Positions 13,022-25,212 of a stretch of DNA of 64,000 nucleotides are shown here, piece after piece. The position numbers and the translations under genes were made by a program. The DNA lies in the NCBI GenBank assembly GCA_029747585.1, contig JAPEVF010000113.1:42696-106695 (forward strand). Reading direction: 5' to 3'. The notes under the pieces are model-generated. The model was not told where the DNA came from, did not search any database, and saw only the letters and a list, made by a program, of their open reading frames with translations. The stretch comes from Pleurotus djamor (Eukaryota > Basidiomycota > Agaricomycetes > Agaricales > Pleurotaceae). Each line of letters begins with the position of its first letter. The stretch's first letter is position 1.

Positions 13022-13183
13022 TAAAATCCCCGTTTATTCAGCACTTCTTTGCTTCCGCTATCAAACCATAGGCTCAAATGTAAATATAGCGTATAACTGG
13101 ATGTAATATGTCAGAAAAGGTCACATACTCTACAATGCACTATTGCTTCTTCTCCTTCTTCAGCCCCAATTAGTGCGGCGAGC

Positions 13184-13460
13184 TCAATGCGGCTCAATGG
13201 GATTTTCACTTGAGCCAACCTCTTTTGCTCCTTTNCTTAGTCGAAGGATGTGTGAGAGTGCATCAGAAGTCTGGGCAATAGACAACATGAGCTGCTTGTG
13301 ATCGCGTATCTCCTTGGGAATCCATACCTACTCGAACGGCGTGTGTGGCTTCTTTTCATCAAACAACGTACGGCCCATGGCAATTGATTGCGCGATCAAA
13401 CCTCAAGGTGGAAGAGCCAAGAGTTCTTCCCATGATGATGAACTTTTTCTGCACATCAAC
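13184..13460 (-). pseudogene. Possible small coding fragment, unrecognised
   Basis: On the minus strand a helix-like frame containing IPKEIRDHKQLMLSIAQ and LSHILRLRKGAKE runs to a TGA at 13,184. Just upstream a short frame beginning MGRTLFDEKKPHTPFE is in the same phase but ends in TAG before the helix. The composition looks coding. The TAG may be a nonsense change, part of an intron edge or a sequence error. Family not recognised. Confidence 0.25.
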
Positions 13461-13604
13461 GGAAAGAAGGACATCGTACAAGGTACCCCATGTCGTTTCT
13501 GGTCAAAAAACTTGGGTTCATGCATCACTTGACACTGATGTGGTGTCTTGCTTAGAAGACGGACGCTTTTTCATTTTCAATTGTTGATCTCAGGATGGCA
13601 TCTG

Positions 13605-13640
13605 GGGTGTGGTGGTGTGGTGGTGGTGGATGGTGGGGGT
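13605..13640. repeat. G/T-rich simple repeat (GGT/GTG)
   Basis: Imperfect GTG/GGT run in the intergenic region after the second desaturase. Such tracts can be unstable, and two Ns follow within 30 nt. Confidence 0.7.
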
Positions 13641-14684
13641 AAGATTCNAGTGGTGATGTNCATCGTCATGATGCATGATGGACTACTGGGCGGCCNCCAC
13701 ACTACCAGTGTAGATATACCCTAAAAAGCAACGTTGTCTGAGTTCGTCCGTGGTTCAATGAAAAGAACGTTAACAACGTAAGCGCGAATTAGATAGAGTA
13801 ACGTACATGATATGAGCATAGCGATCAGGCCACAGCCAGATGAACGTTGAACTCCAAACGCCGCATATCAAAGAGAAACCTCTACTGAATGGAGATCAAT
13901 GCGTCGCATAAACCCGGTGGCACCCAGAGAAAACTCCATCATCAGAGATGACATGAGAGCTCTACAGAGTATCCGCATGGTCTACAACAGGGCCAACTCT
14001 TTCTCCCCGCTCGAGGTCAAGAGAACTTGGATTTCCGCTTATTCCGTAAGGGCGTTGGGTTATACAGTTACACAGTGATAGACGTAAGTGAGAGTGGGTC
14101 CTCGGACCTTTCAAGACGACATCCGCTGACATGTCATCGAAAACCTGGGCAAAGAGTCAGCCTTGATTTAATAAGATACGAGAGAGGAAGTTCGTTTCCG
14201 TAGCTTTGAGACGTGCGAGGGATCTCCTCCGAATCTGTAGGGAACACTTNATGTTACTCCTACGTTGAGACTTGGACAGACGATTTTTCCNAAGGATGTC
14301 AGGGGTCTCAAGAAGTNNATAGGAGNGAGGCGTTNCCCAAAGGAGACGATANCGCGCNCATTTCGTTATCGAACAGAAGTTCCGTCGCAGAAACTGATNC
14401 GGTTTTGCTCCCGTAAAAATGACGGAGAATTCGGTGTTCTACAAGGGGGAGGACTTCATGGCAAGCATTATTACACATTGAAAAAACGGATAAGCTGGGT
14501 TCCNAGCCAGAATGAATAAGATACAGCTCTAGATTATGGGACGCATCATCTCTTTCTGGAAGGACCTGTCTGATTCTGGTTGCTGTTGAGTTNGCAGCGA
14601 GGGTCCACCAAAAGAGTGGGGTATCAAGGGAAAAATANTNTNNNNGTAGAGTTCCGCCGGCCAGAATGANAGACANCTGTGTTN

Positions 14685-16819
14685 CTACAGATGCACCAAT
14701 TCAACCGCTCGTTCCGTAATCTCATCGACGGTCCANCTTTCTGATTGTTGNAGACCATGTTTGAGATCCAGTACGTCACCAATCTCGTCACAGGCTCGCA
14801 ACACCGCGTCGATATCTTCCTTTGTATGGGAAGAACTGACACAGAACCGGACTCGNCTGGTGACCAAGGCGGTAGCAGGNTAAGCGACGACNACNACGAC
14901 NATGGGTGTNTGACGGTTCTTCATCATTGTATGGAACAGNTTCATCTTTCCTGGGTTGAAGAGGAGGAGTGGGACGATGGGCGAGGCAGGGTCTCCGTAA
15001 GTGATGAATCCNAGTTTCCTTAACCCCATGGCGAGATAACGTGAGTTGAACGCAAGGCGGCGTAAGCGAGTACGGCCCTCGTCACCAGAAGCCAGTTGTG
15101 GGGGCAAGTTCATCCATGAGGGAAGCATNGCGGTGGTAGCAGGGCCAGGGTGTTGGAATGGTTCTCCATCAGCGGAATAGAGNGTNCGAGGAGGNGTCAG
15201 GGTGGAAAGGACATCGACGCCCATNATGCTGGCCATGCTAGCGATGATTTGCGTTAGCACGGGTGGAGTCATGGCTTCTGCGTAGGGCCCAGAGTGTCCA
15301 CGGAGGCGCAAACGGTTGATAAGGTCCCTGTTTCCNGCGATGTAACCACCTGCAGCCCCAAAGGATTTAGTGAANGTGCCCATAAGGATGTCGATATCGC
15401 GGGGGTTGATGTCGAAGTAATCATGTATNCCACGGCCATGAGGGCCNAGAGCTCCGATGGAATGGGCCTCATCAANGAAGAGATTGAACTAGGANGTATA
15501 TGTTTAGTANTTCNTCTGCANCNTNCGCTGCANNTNTNGCNTACNTTGTACTTCTTCTTNAGCGCAAGGACGGCGGGNAGATTGACCATGGTNCCCTCCA
15601 TACTGTACAAGCCTTCGACGATGAGTAAGATCTTCTTCCANGGCCTATGAGTCTTAGGTTGCCCTTGACTGATGGACTCTCTGAGCAGGGATTCGAGAGC
15701 GGTCATATCATTGTGCTTGAACATGCGAACACTTGCACCACTGAGGCGAACACCNAAACGGATGGAAGCGTGNTTTAGCTCGTCACTGATNACAAGACAA
15801 CCCTTCTCCACCAAAGCCGGGATATACGTCGAATTGGTGGCGAAACCCATCGAGCTGATTAATGAGTCTTCCATGCCGACAAATCGNGCAACGAGNGCCT
15901 CAGTCACGGTGTGGAGATCGCAACTACCACCTTCGANGCGGGAACCNTATGTAGAAACACCATATTGCCTGATCGACTNTTCAACCGCATCGGCACAACC
16001 GCCACGCGCCTGAGCAAAGCCGAGGTAGTTGTACGAAGAGATATTGAGGGCACGAGTGCGACCNCCAGTCAAAAGGTACTTCTTGCCAAAGTCTGGNGAA
16101 TAACGATCGAGGCAAACGATGGTNCGGCCCGCGACACCAGTGACAGGCTGGGCAAAGCACTCCGCGAGCCGTTGTTTCAAGCGNCGGGTGTAGAATGAGT
16201 CAAAGTCTGATGTCAANGGAGCGAGTCCCTGGTAAAGTGAATCTAATCAGCAAGAAAAGCAGAAAAGCATGGTAGCAACTAGACATACGTCATGAGGCAT
16301 CAAGTGCTGGTAAGTGGCNGGNTGAAGGCGTTTTCCAAGGAAGTCGCGAACNTGNCCGATGCAAATTAGAATGATNTANCTGATGTAAGTGGTGAGNAGA
16401 ATGTAGTANGGTGGTTCNGTTTCTTCGAATGGTTCTATNGGTTTTCCAGGGGGATGACGTGATACAAGTCTATAGTCTTCATTAGCACAATGGCCGAACT
16501 CGGTGTGCACGGTCGTGAAAACTTGTTCTGATGTTGGTGGGCGTGAAGGGAACAGCAAGCCGTTCGCGTTATCGTTCTCGGGTTCGTTCAGCACGGTATC
16601 CTCCGACGACTCCGTAATCGAGGATGACAAGGAAAGTGCAGGCGTCGACGTTGGCGATTTCGATGCGCCTCTAGCACGAGCATCCGCCTGGGACAAGGCT
16701 GACAGATACTCGGCCGCCGAGGTCATTGCGGTGAGCGACTGCGCAGACTTTTTCTTGAACATNGACCTGGTAGGCGAGGCTCGGTAAGCCATNGGAGAAG
16801 GCTCTGTGCTGGACGGCAT
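14685..16819 (-). CDS. LCB2: Serine palmitoyltransferase subunit 2 (LCB2)
   Basis: PLP enzyme of the ER that condenses serine with palmitoyl-CoA, the first step of sphingolipid synthesis, as partner of LCB1. Visible in order: a Ser-rich N-terminus, a membrane helix (YYILLTTYISYIILICI), [26 protein letters not shown], the [19 protein letters not shown] site, and [16 protein letters not shown] with the Schiff-base Lys. The C-terminus ends ERAVELVHL with TAG at 14,685-14,687. Active-site Lys and Asp-x-x-His are present, as expected for LCB2 rather than LCB1. Dozens of Ns occur, but the frame is kept. The start is tentative (MPSSTEPSP, 16,819). The frame is open to another Met at 17,053, which would add about 78 residues. 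Confidence 0.9.
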
Positions 16820-17150
16820 TGGCGAAGCGTGTGCCACGACTTTAGCGTGCTGGAGAACGTCGAGGAGCGTGTCGAAGGCACTCCAAGGGTCGTGGGCGTC
16901 GTCCGCAGCGTCGAGGGCAGGGTAAAAAGACGAAGGTCGTACCGTTTTACTAAAATACAAACTTCGCGANGGACCCTTGATGACACACACAAATAACGCG
17001 CCAAACAAAACTCGGTCCGCAGCTGAAAAGTGCCCCTGTCTACTAAGCAACATGACGGATACGCGACAAGTTATCTANNCACGNTANNGGANAGGAGGAC
17101 AGATAGGTGGCGAAGTAGCAGTCGTCGTCTCCGTTGTCACCGTCGTCGAG

Positions 17151-17807
17151 CTATGTAGGCTTTTTGTCTCCCCGTCGTCGTTCGAATCCTTGCCCGCCGT
17201 CGGTAGGGCCCCGCGGGGTCCGACTAACCGCGCTTCGTTGCGCCTGAGTACTGGATTTGCCAGTGATCTCCTCGGATCCTTGTGCGTGATTCTCTCCAAA
17301 AATACGCTCACGAGCGGCGGTATACCGCGCCTCGCGGTCGCGTATTGTTTCCTGCGTTCCAGTCTGTGACGTCGAAGGGCTGGCCATGGATGGAGCTGCA
17401 GAGGGTCGCTTCAGTATGCGAAGTTGTGGTTGAAATGCAGCAGGTGGTGGTGTGAACGTTGTAGAGGAATTGGTAGCAGATGACCCAACCACAACCTCAG
17501 GCATGGGTGCCTTTGTATTCCTAACAACTGGTTTGTCATTTCAGAAACCCATGCAGCAGAAAGGCTACAAACTCACGCTTCTTCCCATATTTTCTTATTT
17601 ACNTCAGGATCTGCNGGNACATCATCGTCATCCTCGTCGTCCCAATCATCTGGGACAATCTGCTTGGNCTNCTTCGCTGTCGCTGCNGCGNNAGGGACAG
17701 CACCTGGACGCTACCAGTGNACCGCGTAAGCTAGAGAAACAGTCTCTTCATAGGGCTCACGGACGGATGACTCTGGACTCCAGGGGTCTGAAGGCTCTTC
17801 GACAGGC
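17151..17807 (-). CDS. SUZ / SUZ-C domain RNA-binding protein (SZRD1-like)
   Basis: Small protein of about 170 residues. An acidic N-terminal part contains VPDDWDDEDDD. Then come the SUZ motif QLRILKRP...REARYTAARERIFGE and a C-terminal SUZ-C motif SRTPRGPTDGGQGFERRR, ending KKPT before TAG. SUZ and SUZ-C together with little else is the layout of animal SZRD1; the domains bind RNA and associate with mRNA-processing proteins. Introns: about 17,505-17,580 (clear), and one near 17,710-17,770 where Ns make the donor uncertain. The start is taken as MPVEEPSDPW. Transcribed away from the dipeptidase gene across a short shared promoter. Confidence 0.75.
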
Positions 17808-17980
17808 ATCCAAGGTCTTGCGAANTGCTGCAACTTGGTGCNAGGCGCCCGTAGCACCTGCTACAAGGTAGTGTGATCACGCAACAGCATGGCNGNNTGC
17901 GTTATCAGCCCCTTTAAGCNNACTCTCACNNGAGGTCCCAAGCTNAATNCAANTCACCCACATCCTTCTCATCGACGACG
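17808..17980. promoter_or_regulatory. Short divergent promoter, SZRD1-like / dipeptidase
   Basis: About 173 nt between the proposed start codons of the minus-strand SUZ gene and the plus-strand dipeptidase. Many Ns prevent any site assignment. Confidence 0.4.
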
Positions 17981-19802
17981 ATGCCAGCCCCCACAGAGTT
18001 CCTTCAATTCGTCGACCAAAACGCCGATGCCTTCATCGAAAGGCTCGCCGACGCCGTCGCCATCCCAAGGTCCGTCTAGGGTCTACCCCTGTCACCGATA
18101 GACCATCCATTCACCNTCGCCNTTCANNGTGTCAGTGGTGATGNNACNCATCGCCAGNATGTCTTCAAGATGGCCGAATGGCTNAATACCCANCTNAANG
18201 CNGTCGGCGTCGAGACCAAGCTTGTCGATCTCGGAAAGCACACCATGGANGGCGAGGAACTTCAATTACCTCCGGCCATCCTAGGTCGGATCGGAAACGA
18301 TCCCCAGAAGAAGACCGTNCTCATCTACGGTCACTTCGATGTTCAGCCNGTACGTAGTCCTCAACACTCAACTCTTGGACGATCTGATTNGTGATTATNG
18401 ACAGGCGAGCATCACGGATGGTTGGGACACGGACCCATTCAAGCTGACNATCCANCCTACTAACGGTCAACTTATCGGTCGAGGNGCAACAGACGACAAG
18501 GGTCCCATCCTCGGCTGGCTTAATGTCCTCCAATANCACTTCCAGAACNGCAAAGATCTCCCCGTTAACCTCAAGTTCTGCTTTGAGGGTATGGAAGAGA
18601 GCGGNAGTGAAGGCCTTGATGACCTGGTCAAGCAGGAGGGATCTGGATGGTTTGCTGGTGTGGACTGTGTTTGCATNGTACGTGATCGCCANCCATTCCC
18701 TTGCTNCCTNAGTGGACTAANATTCATCAGTCGGATAACTACTGGCTAAANACTCGTACNCCCGCCCTNACCTACGGCCTTCGAGGACTGACCTACTTCA
18801 AAGTCGTCGTCTCAGGCCCCAGCCGTGATCTCCACTCAGGTGTCTTCGGCGGCACAGTCTACGAACCCATGACCGATCTCATCACCCTCATGAGCAAACT
18901 CGTCGACAACAAAGGCCACATCCTCATCCCAGGTGTCTACGATTACGTCCCGACTTCTTCGGACGAGGAAAAAGCTATTTATGACGCGCTTGATTACTCT
19001 GTCAAAGATGTCGAAGAGGCAGCCGGGGCACCGATCGCACTTTCTGATGATAAAGTTGAAGTCCTGATGGGCCGTATGCGAGAGCCATCTCTATCGCTCC
19101 ACGGTATTGAAGGTGCATTCTCCGGAGCCGGAGCGAAGACTGTCATCCCAGCTAAAGTTGCTGGTAAATTTAGTATTCGGTACGTNGATCTCGTCAAAGA
19201 TATATCCAAACACGCAATTTATCTATCTNTCTCTAATTCAGATTGGTTCCCAATCAAACACCCGACCTNATCAACCCTCTCGTTGTTTCATACCTCAAAT
19301 CGGAGTTCGCTAAGNTGAACTCGAAGAGCACTCTTGAAGTAGAATGCTTGCACGGAGGACTACCATGGGTTGCCAATCATGAGCACTGGAATTATGAAGC
19401 CGCAAAGCGCGCTACTCAGGCATGTCATGTCTCCTACAACNAATGTTCTNNNNACNCGTCATTTACGCTTTCTGTAGGCGATNTACAACCGATCCCCTGA
19501 TTTGACGCGTGAAGGTGGCTCGATCCCCGTCACTTTGACCTTTGCAGAGACTTTGAAAGTTAACGTACTTCTGCTCCCGATGGGACGTGGAGATGACGGT
19601 GCTCAGTGCGTTTCCCAGTCTTGNNANCATCNCTGCTCCCACTCATTGCCGATCCCCCTTCAGTTCAACAAATGAAAAGATCGACCGTTCTAACTTCATC
19701 GAAGGGGTGANTGACTTTCATTCGATCTTCATTTCATGATGACTGACTAAATTGCCATAGACGAAACTTTTGGGAACTTACTTGTATGAGCTAGCTGCAT
19801 AG
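17981..19802 (+). CDS. DUG1: Cys-Gly metallodipeptidase (M20 family, DUG1/CNDP2-like)
   Basis: Di-metal peptidase that splits Cys-Gly during glutathione breakdown in the cytosol. The start is [16 protein letters not shown]. Metal-site motifs: YGHFDVQP (His), GATDDKGP (Asp) and EGMEESGSEG (catalytic Glu-Glu). The dimerisation/lid domain shows [15 protein letters not shown] and DLHSGVFGG. Later blocks are [16 protein letters not shown] and [12 protein letters not shown], and the last exon encodes [13 protein letters not shown] with TAG at 19,800-19,802. Length and order fit CNDP2/Dug1. About nine exons with many Ns. The segment around 18,680-18,720 and 19,600-19,720 is poorly readable. Confidence 0.9.
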
Positions 19803-19954
19803 CTCCTTANCCACAGCGNAAGTACATGTAAACATCCTGAAATATGTATTGTATAGTGAAACATCCACAGGNGGAAGAGGTATCGTCCGAATTAAAAAAG
19901 GCGAGAATGGCGTATTCTATCATAGCATGTCCGNGCGAGATTCATGTCTACTTC

Positions 19955-21767
19955 TTACACGTCGCCAACACCACGACCAATCGAGGTGACCTAGAAGGAA
20001 AANNTCACTACTGGCACCAACAGGNTAGAGGNACGNAAACACACCTTGAANCCGATCTGCCTCAATTCATCCGCGTTCATGATCAAACGACCGTCAAAGA
20101 GGAANGCGGGTTTGGCCATGCGAGCATANACTTCTTTCCAGTCGATNTCNTTGAANTCCTTCCATTCGGTAGCAATGACGACACCCTCGGCCTTNTCAGC
20201 AGCCTCGAGGGGAGAAGNGCANATCNTAACCTTCTTCTTNACTGAATGNGTGATAAATTTAGGTCAGGGGACGNNATCAGGGGAGATGGGACTTNCTGTC
20301 ATCAACTGAAGCTTCGGGGATGGCTTCCTTGAGATCCNNCCAAATCTGCTCGTGCTCNACCTTNGGATCGTAAANGTTGATGAAAGCTCCTTCAGCGTAG
20401 AAGTACTTGATGAGGGTNATCGCNGCCGATTCACGCGTATCNCCGGTGTCAGCCTTGAATGCGAAGCCGAGNACAGCAATAGTCTATCAAANCCAAAACG
20501 TAAGNCAGAGTCAGGANNNNAACCGAANTNTATNCCANACTNACTTTGCCAGTGATGGTCTTGAAAAGAGTGTCAACGACNTTCTTGGCAAAACGACGTT
20601 TCTGATATTCATTCATGTCCACCACCTGTCTCCAGTAAGCGGCGACTTCGGGCAGATGCAAGCTTTCGCTCAGGTAAACCAAGTTGAGGATATCCTTTTG
20701 GAAGCAAGAACCTCCAAATCCGACACTGGCCTTCAAGAATTTGGGACCGATACGGCTGTCAAACCCGATTGCATGAGAGACTTCATCGATGTTGGCGCCA
20801 GTAGCTTCGCANATAGCNGACAAGGCATTGATAGANGAGATTCTCTGAGCAAGCATAGCATTTGCNGCGAGNTTAGAGAGCTCAGATGACCAGAGACCGA
20901 CGGTCAAGATACGCTCCTTCCTGAAAATGNGGTCAGNATGAATCAGGACATATGTNTATGCGCGACATACGGAACCCAGTTGGCGTAAACTTCNGCGAGA
21001 GACGCGCAGGCATCAAGACCTTCNTGAGATTGGAGGGATCCGATAAGGACACGGTCGGGCTTGAAAAGATCGTTGATTGCGGTNCCTTCTGCCAAAAACT
21101 CGGGGTTTGAGAGAATGTCGAAGCGGCAGTTGGGCTTTGAATTTGCTTCCAAAATGGTGCGCATCGACTCNGCGGTCCTGCAGGGTACGGTTGACTTCTC
21201 GACGACAATCTTGGAGGAGTTGGCAACAGCCGCAATGCGACGCGTCGCAAGTTCGACGTAGCTATGGTGAATTGAANATAAGCGAGAAGAAGCACATATA
21301 TGCGCGAAGACACGCACTTNAGATCNGCAGCGAAGCCAGCACCGACACCGCTCTTCTTTGTGGGCGTGTTGACNCTGACGAAAATCANGTCTGCTTCGTT
21401 GATGGCCTCGTCGACGTTTGTGGAGAAAAAGAGGTTTCTGCCGCGAGCTTGACGAACCACATCCTCCAAGCCGGGCTCGTAGATAGGAAGATTGAAATCT
21501 GGGCTATTCCAGGCATCGATACGAGACTGGTTGAGATCAACGATTGTGACCTTGATGTCGGGACATTTGAGCGCGATAACGGCGCAGGTGGGCCCGCCTA
21601 GTGTCGAAAAGAGCCTCCGGTGAATATACGGCGAGAAAAAAGGGAATCAAGGCGACGCACCAACGTAGCCAGCACCGACTGCATCGAAAACACGTCAACG
21701 ACAGATGGGCGGAAAGATAAGGGGGAAACCCACTGCAGCAGATTTTCTGGACCTTCACGGGAGACAT
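19955..21767 (-). CDS. UDP-glucose 6-dehydrogenase
   Basis: NAD-dependent four-electron oxidation of UDP-glucose to UDP-glucuronate, the precursor of glucuronoxylomannan-type and other wall sugars. The start is [11 protein letters not shown]. The Rossmann motif IGAGYVGGP is assembled from three exons, one only 18 nt long (21,661-21,678). Then come [49 protein letters not shown], the catalytic-Cys motif [19 protein letters not shown] and FDGRLIMN. The final exon encodes [10 protein letters not shown] with TAA at 19,955. Full length for the eukaryotic enzyme (about 460 aa). The N-affected stretch 20,240-20,560 reads through without frame loss. Divergent from the SNF2 gene across 513 nt. Confidence 0.92.
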
Positions 21768-22280
21768 GGATGATGGTGGTACGGAAGAAAGAGGGCGAGG
21801 TCGAGATAAATTACGGACGAGATGGAAGGGGAGTGATATATATAGTCAATCTACAGTGTGGGAACCGAGTAATTTCGGCATCATGTCGAACGCGATCTCG
21901 CTCCTGCTTGTNAAAAAAAANGGCGGCGATCCTACGCCTGGATGCAAATGCGTGTTCCCTCTATACGTACTCCGTTCTGCAGCCCAGGGAAAACATACGC
22001 GTAAGGATGCGCATACTGAATTGAACTTTTTGCATTGCGTTAGCAACAAGNANNCTNNAAAACAAGGCGGACGTAAAGGTGCAACACGTGGGGCACGTGA
22101 CTGGTTCATTGACGCGTCTTAAATAGCTGCNATGCCACAAGGACGCCAATCTTTCTTTTCCCCATCTTCCATCTTCNACCTCGCCTTGTTGACCNTNTGA
22201 AACGTGCACAATGGAGAAAATGTGTGTTTTCGCCTCTTCTTGACCTAAGCCTATGATGTAACGCGCGCAGCCGACGCCAA
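21768..22280. promoter_or_regulatory. Divergent intergenic region, UGDH / SNF2
   Basis: 513 nt separate the two start codons. It contains an A-run with Ns near 21,912-21,922 and a minus-strand TATATATAC-like stretch at 21,836-21,845. That stretch lies about 70 nt upstream of the UGDH ATG and is a plausible TATA element for UGDH. Confidence 0.4.
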
Positions 22281-25212
22281 ATGCTTTCAGATCCCTCCAT
22301 CTACCCTGAGCTTGCTCCTCGTCAACCTCGCGAGGTCATTGTNAGCAACTTGGAACACTGACCTGCTTCGCTCGGATCCTAACTGCTAACTNTAGTCCGT
22401 GGCGTCTACTTCTACTTCTTCATCAAACGACGATAGACCATATGGAAAGCCACAAAGGGCGATCGTCATATCCGACACCGAAGAGTCTGATGACGAGAGG
22501 TAATCAACTACTGANTCGCATGTGGCGCTCTCCTGCTGANCTNCACATCCAAGNCNNNNNCAACCNCAATCTCAGCAATCGACGCGACCTGTNGCCCCAC
22601 CAGCTCGTCCAGCTGTTCCTATCCANATACCCTCAAATGCTGANCTNCCACGTAACGTCCCNTATAACGCAAACCCTNATGAAGAAGTGCTTGCTTTGCC
22701 GCAGCAAACGAACATTAATGATTTTATGAACAATGCCGANACTGAGAANGCACTGAAAGATCTCATGTCTGGTTCAATGAACGACGAAGAGACTGAAATC
22801 GACATGGAGGAAGCTGTCGTTAAAGGTTTCAAAGACAACATCCGTCTCCTACCACATCAAATCCTCGGAAAGAAGTGGATGGCAGAGCGTGAAAANGTCG
22901 CNGCCAAAAAATACGGNGGCATTCTTGCCGACGANATGGGGTANGTCTACGCGACACANATGTCNAANTCTACGATNCTCANNACTNTNACTTTCAGTCT
23001 TGGGAAAACNATNCAAACGCTCACNCGAATNACGGAAGGAAANCCCCGCAAATCCGACAAGAACGATGGTTGGGANGGATCGACATTGTTGGCCTCTTNC
23101 NTCAGCATTCCAANTNNNGTACTGAAGTATCTNTAGGGTCATATGTCCCTTGGCACTCGTTGGTCAATGGGCNGANGAGATNCAGAAGATGTGCNCCGGC
23201 TTGTCCGTNCTCCAGCACCACGGATCTAGTCGTACNACTGGTAAGTCGCCTTCTGAACTCTGCTCTCGTGATCTGACATTCCGTAGATCCCAACAAGCTT
23301 CGTCGTCACCATGTTGTTGTCACTACCTANGATGTTGTCAAGTCTGAATTCGGTGCTTTCAGTCCAGCGGCTAAAGATGAATCCAAGAGCAAGTCAAAGA
23401 AGCGAGGGAGTGACAGCGACGATGATTTGCCAGTAAGAAAGACAACGCGCAAGGCTGCCCCGAAAGATGCTCTNTATCGTCTTAAGTGGTGGCGTGTCGT
23501 CTTAGGTATGCACACAACGTTCGTTTCGGCACCGTGTTTGCNTTTGCTTAAGATGATCCAGATGAAGCCCACAACATCAAGAATCANAACACGAAAGGCG
23601 CTCTCGCGTGCTGNGAGCTCGANGCAAGGTTTAGATGGTGTTTGACCGGTACACCTATGTAAGTTCGNTGTGAATCANATCNACTTCGNNTAANTCACAG
23701 CTCTTGTTCAGGCAGAACAGTGTCATGGAGTTGTACTCCTTGCTNAAGTTCCTTCGTATCAAACCCTTGAACAACATCTACACATTCAAGGAACAGATTG
23801 ACAAACCGGTTCGATCGGGCACCAGTGCTAAGCTCGCGATGAGACGGCTCCAGGTGGTCCTTAAGGCCATCATGCTTCGCCGAACGAAGAACGATTCGCT
23901 CAATGGGAAACAATTGATTGAGCTACCACCTCGACGCGTCGAAGTTGTGAAATGCAAGTTCACTCCTTCCGAACGGAATTTCTACCACGCGCTTGAGAAT
24001 CGNGTCGAAGANATGCTCGAAAAGCTGATGGCCCAGGAGCGCGGCCAATATATGTCCGTTTTGCTACTGCTCCTTCGACTTCGTCAAGGTAATGGAATTT
24101 AATCACGCTCATGCACTCCACCTTCTCACTGTGAACCACGATAGCGTGTAACCACCCCTTGTTGGTCTCAAAGGACTACAAGGAGGATCTGTCGGCGGTG
24201 GACTCNACTGCGGCCAAGAACGCCGATGACAAGACAGATGACGCTGATGAACTTGCAAATGCTTTCGAATCCCTCGGGGTGACGAAGAAATGCAAAGTCT
24301 GTCAAGACGAGTAGGTTCATTGTTTTACCGATCCAACCCTCTTTGACTCCATTAAAATGCAGACTTACTTCAAAGAATATTGATGAGACCATGCGCGACT
24401 ATTGTGAAGCCTGTGCTGATCTTGCTCGGGATGCGAAATCTAAGAGTCCCGACTCGGCCAAGATTAGGATGATTATGAAGCTGCTACGTGACATTGACGA
24501 TAGGGATGCGAAGGAAAAGACCATCATCTTCTCNCAGTTCACCAGTATGCTGGACCTTATCCAGCCGTTCCTTCGGGAAGAGGGATTCCGCTTTGTTCGA
24601 TGTGAGTTCACTTCGTTCTGAGTGTCAGTGCATCTTGAACGGTGTCTTAGATGACGGATCCATGGGGCGGCCCGAACGCGAGGAGGCCCTTGACACCATC
24701 AAGAACAAGCCGAATGTCCGTTGCATTCTCATATCCTTCAAGGCTGGAAGCACGGGTATGTAGATGTGCTGTCCCTCTTCGCATGCCCGACGCTCATCCA
24801 GTTTGTAGGTTTGAACTTGACGTGCTGTAACAACGTGATCCTTGTGGATCCATGGTGGAATCCGGCACTTGAAGTATATTCACTTCATTTGAAACCCGGT
24901 CATACGCATGCTAACCTTCGTCACAGGATCAAGCCTTTGATCGTGCTCATCGTTTCGGGCAGACGCGTGCGGTGAACATCTTCAAGCTGATGATCGCGGA
25001 GACTGTTGAGGACAAAATCCTTGAGGTTCGTCTTTGGTCCCTCGTTCAGAGAAATCATCTCATTGTCCTCTTAGCTTCAGGAGAAGAAAAGAGCCCTCGC
25101 GCAAGCTGCCCTCAGCGGTGACAAGATCAAGAATATGCGCCTTGGTATGGATGACCTTCTCGCGCTGTTCCGACCTGGTGGTCGGGACGATGACGACGAA
25201 GACGATTACTAG
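22281..25212 (+). CDS. SNF2-family ATPase/helicase (ULS1/RAD16-related)
   Basis: Multi-exon plus-strand gene, start MLSDPSIYPELAPRQPRE. It has a Ser/Asp-rich N-terminus with an acidic SDTEESDDE run, then helicase motifs. Those seen are RLLPHQILGKKWM (Q-like), GGILADEMG (Walker A region, N-marked), DEAH (in DEAHNIKN, split by an intron), LTGTPMQNS and IMLRRTKND. The second lobe has [48 protein letters not shown] and the acidic C-terminus DDDDEDDY. Between the lobes, where ULS1/RAD5 relatives carry a RING, there is only one four-Cys group (CKVC...CEAC). Likely a chromatin or recombination remodeler. Ns at 22.5-23.7 kb obscure motif I and Ia. Confidence 0.85.

Larger units (their letters stand above)
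13022..14684. other. Intergenic region with N-rich and G/T-rich stretches
   Basis: Holds the desaturase 3' region, a possible minus-strand coding fragment (13,184-13,460), a G/T-rich simple repeat near 13.6 kb, and an N-rich zone from 14.2 kb to the LCB2 stop. No other gene is supported. Confidence 0.4.

Noticed and set aside
17184..17200. GTTCGAATCC, resembling a tRNA T-arm
   Set aside because: It lies inside the SUZ gene C-terminus and no acceptor stem or D/anticodon arms can be built around it.
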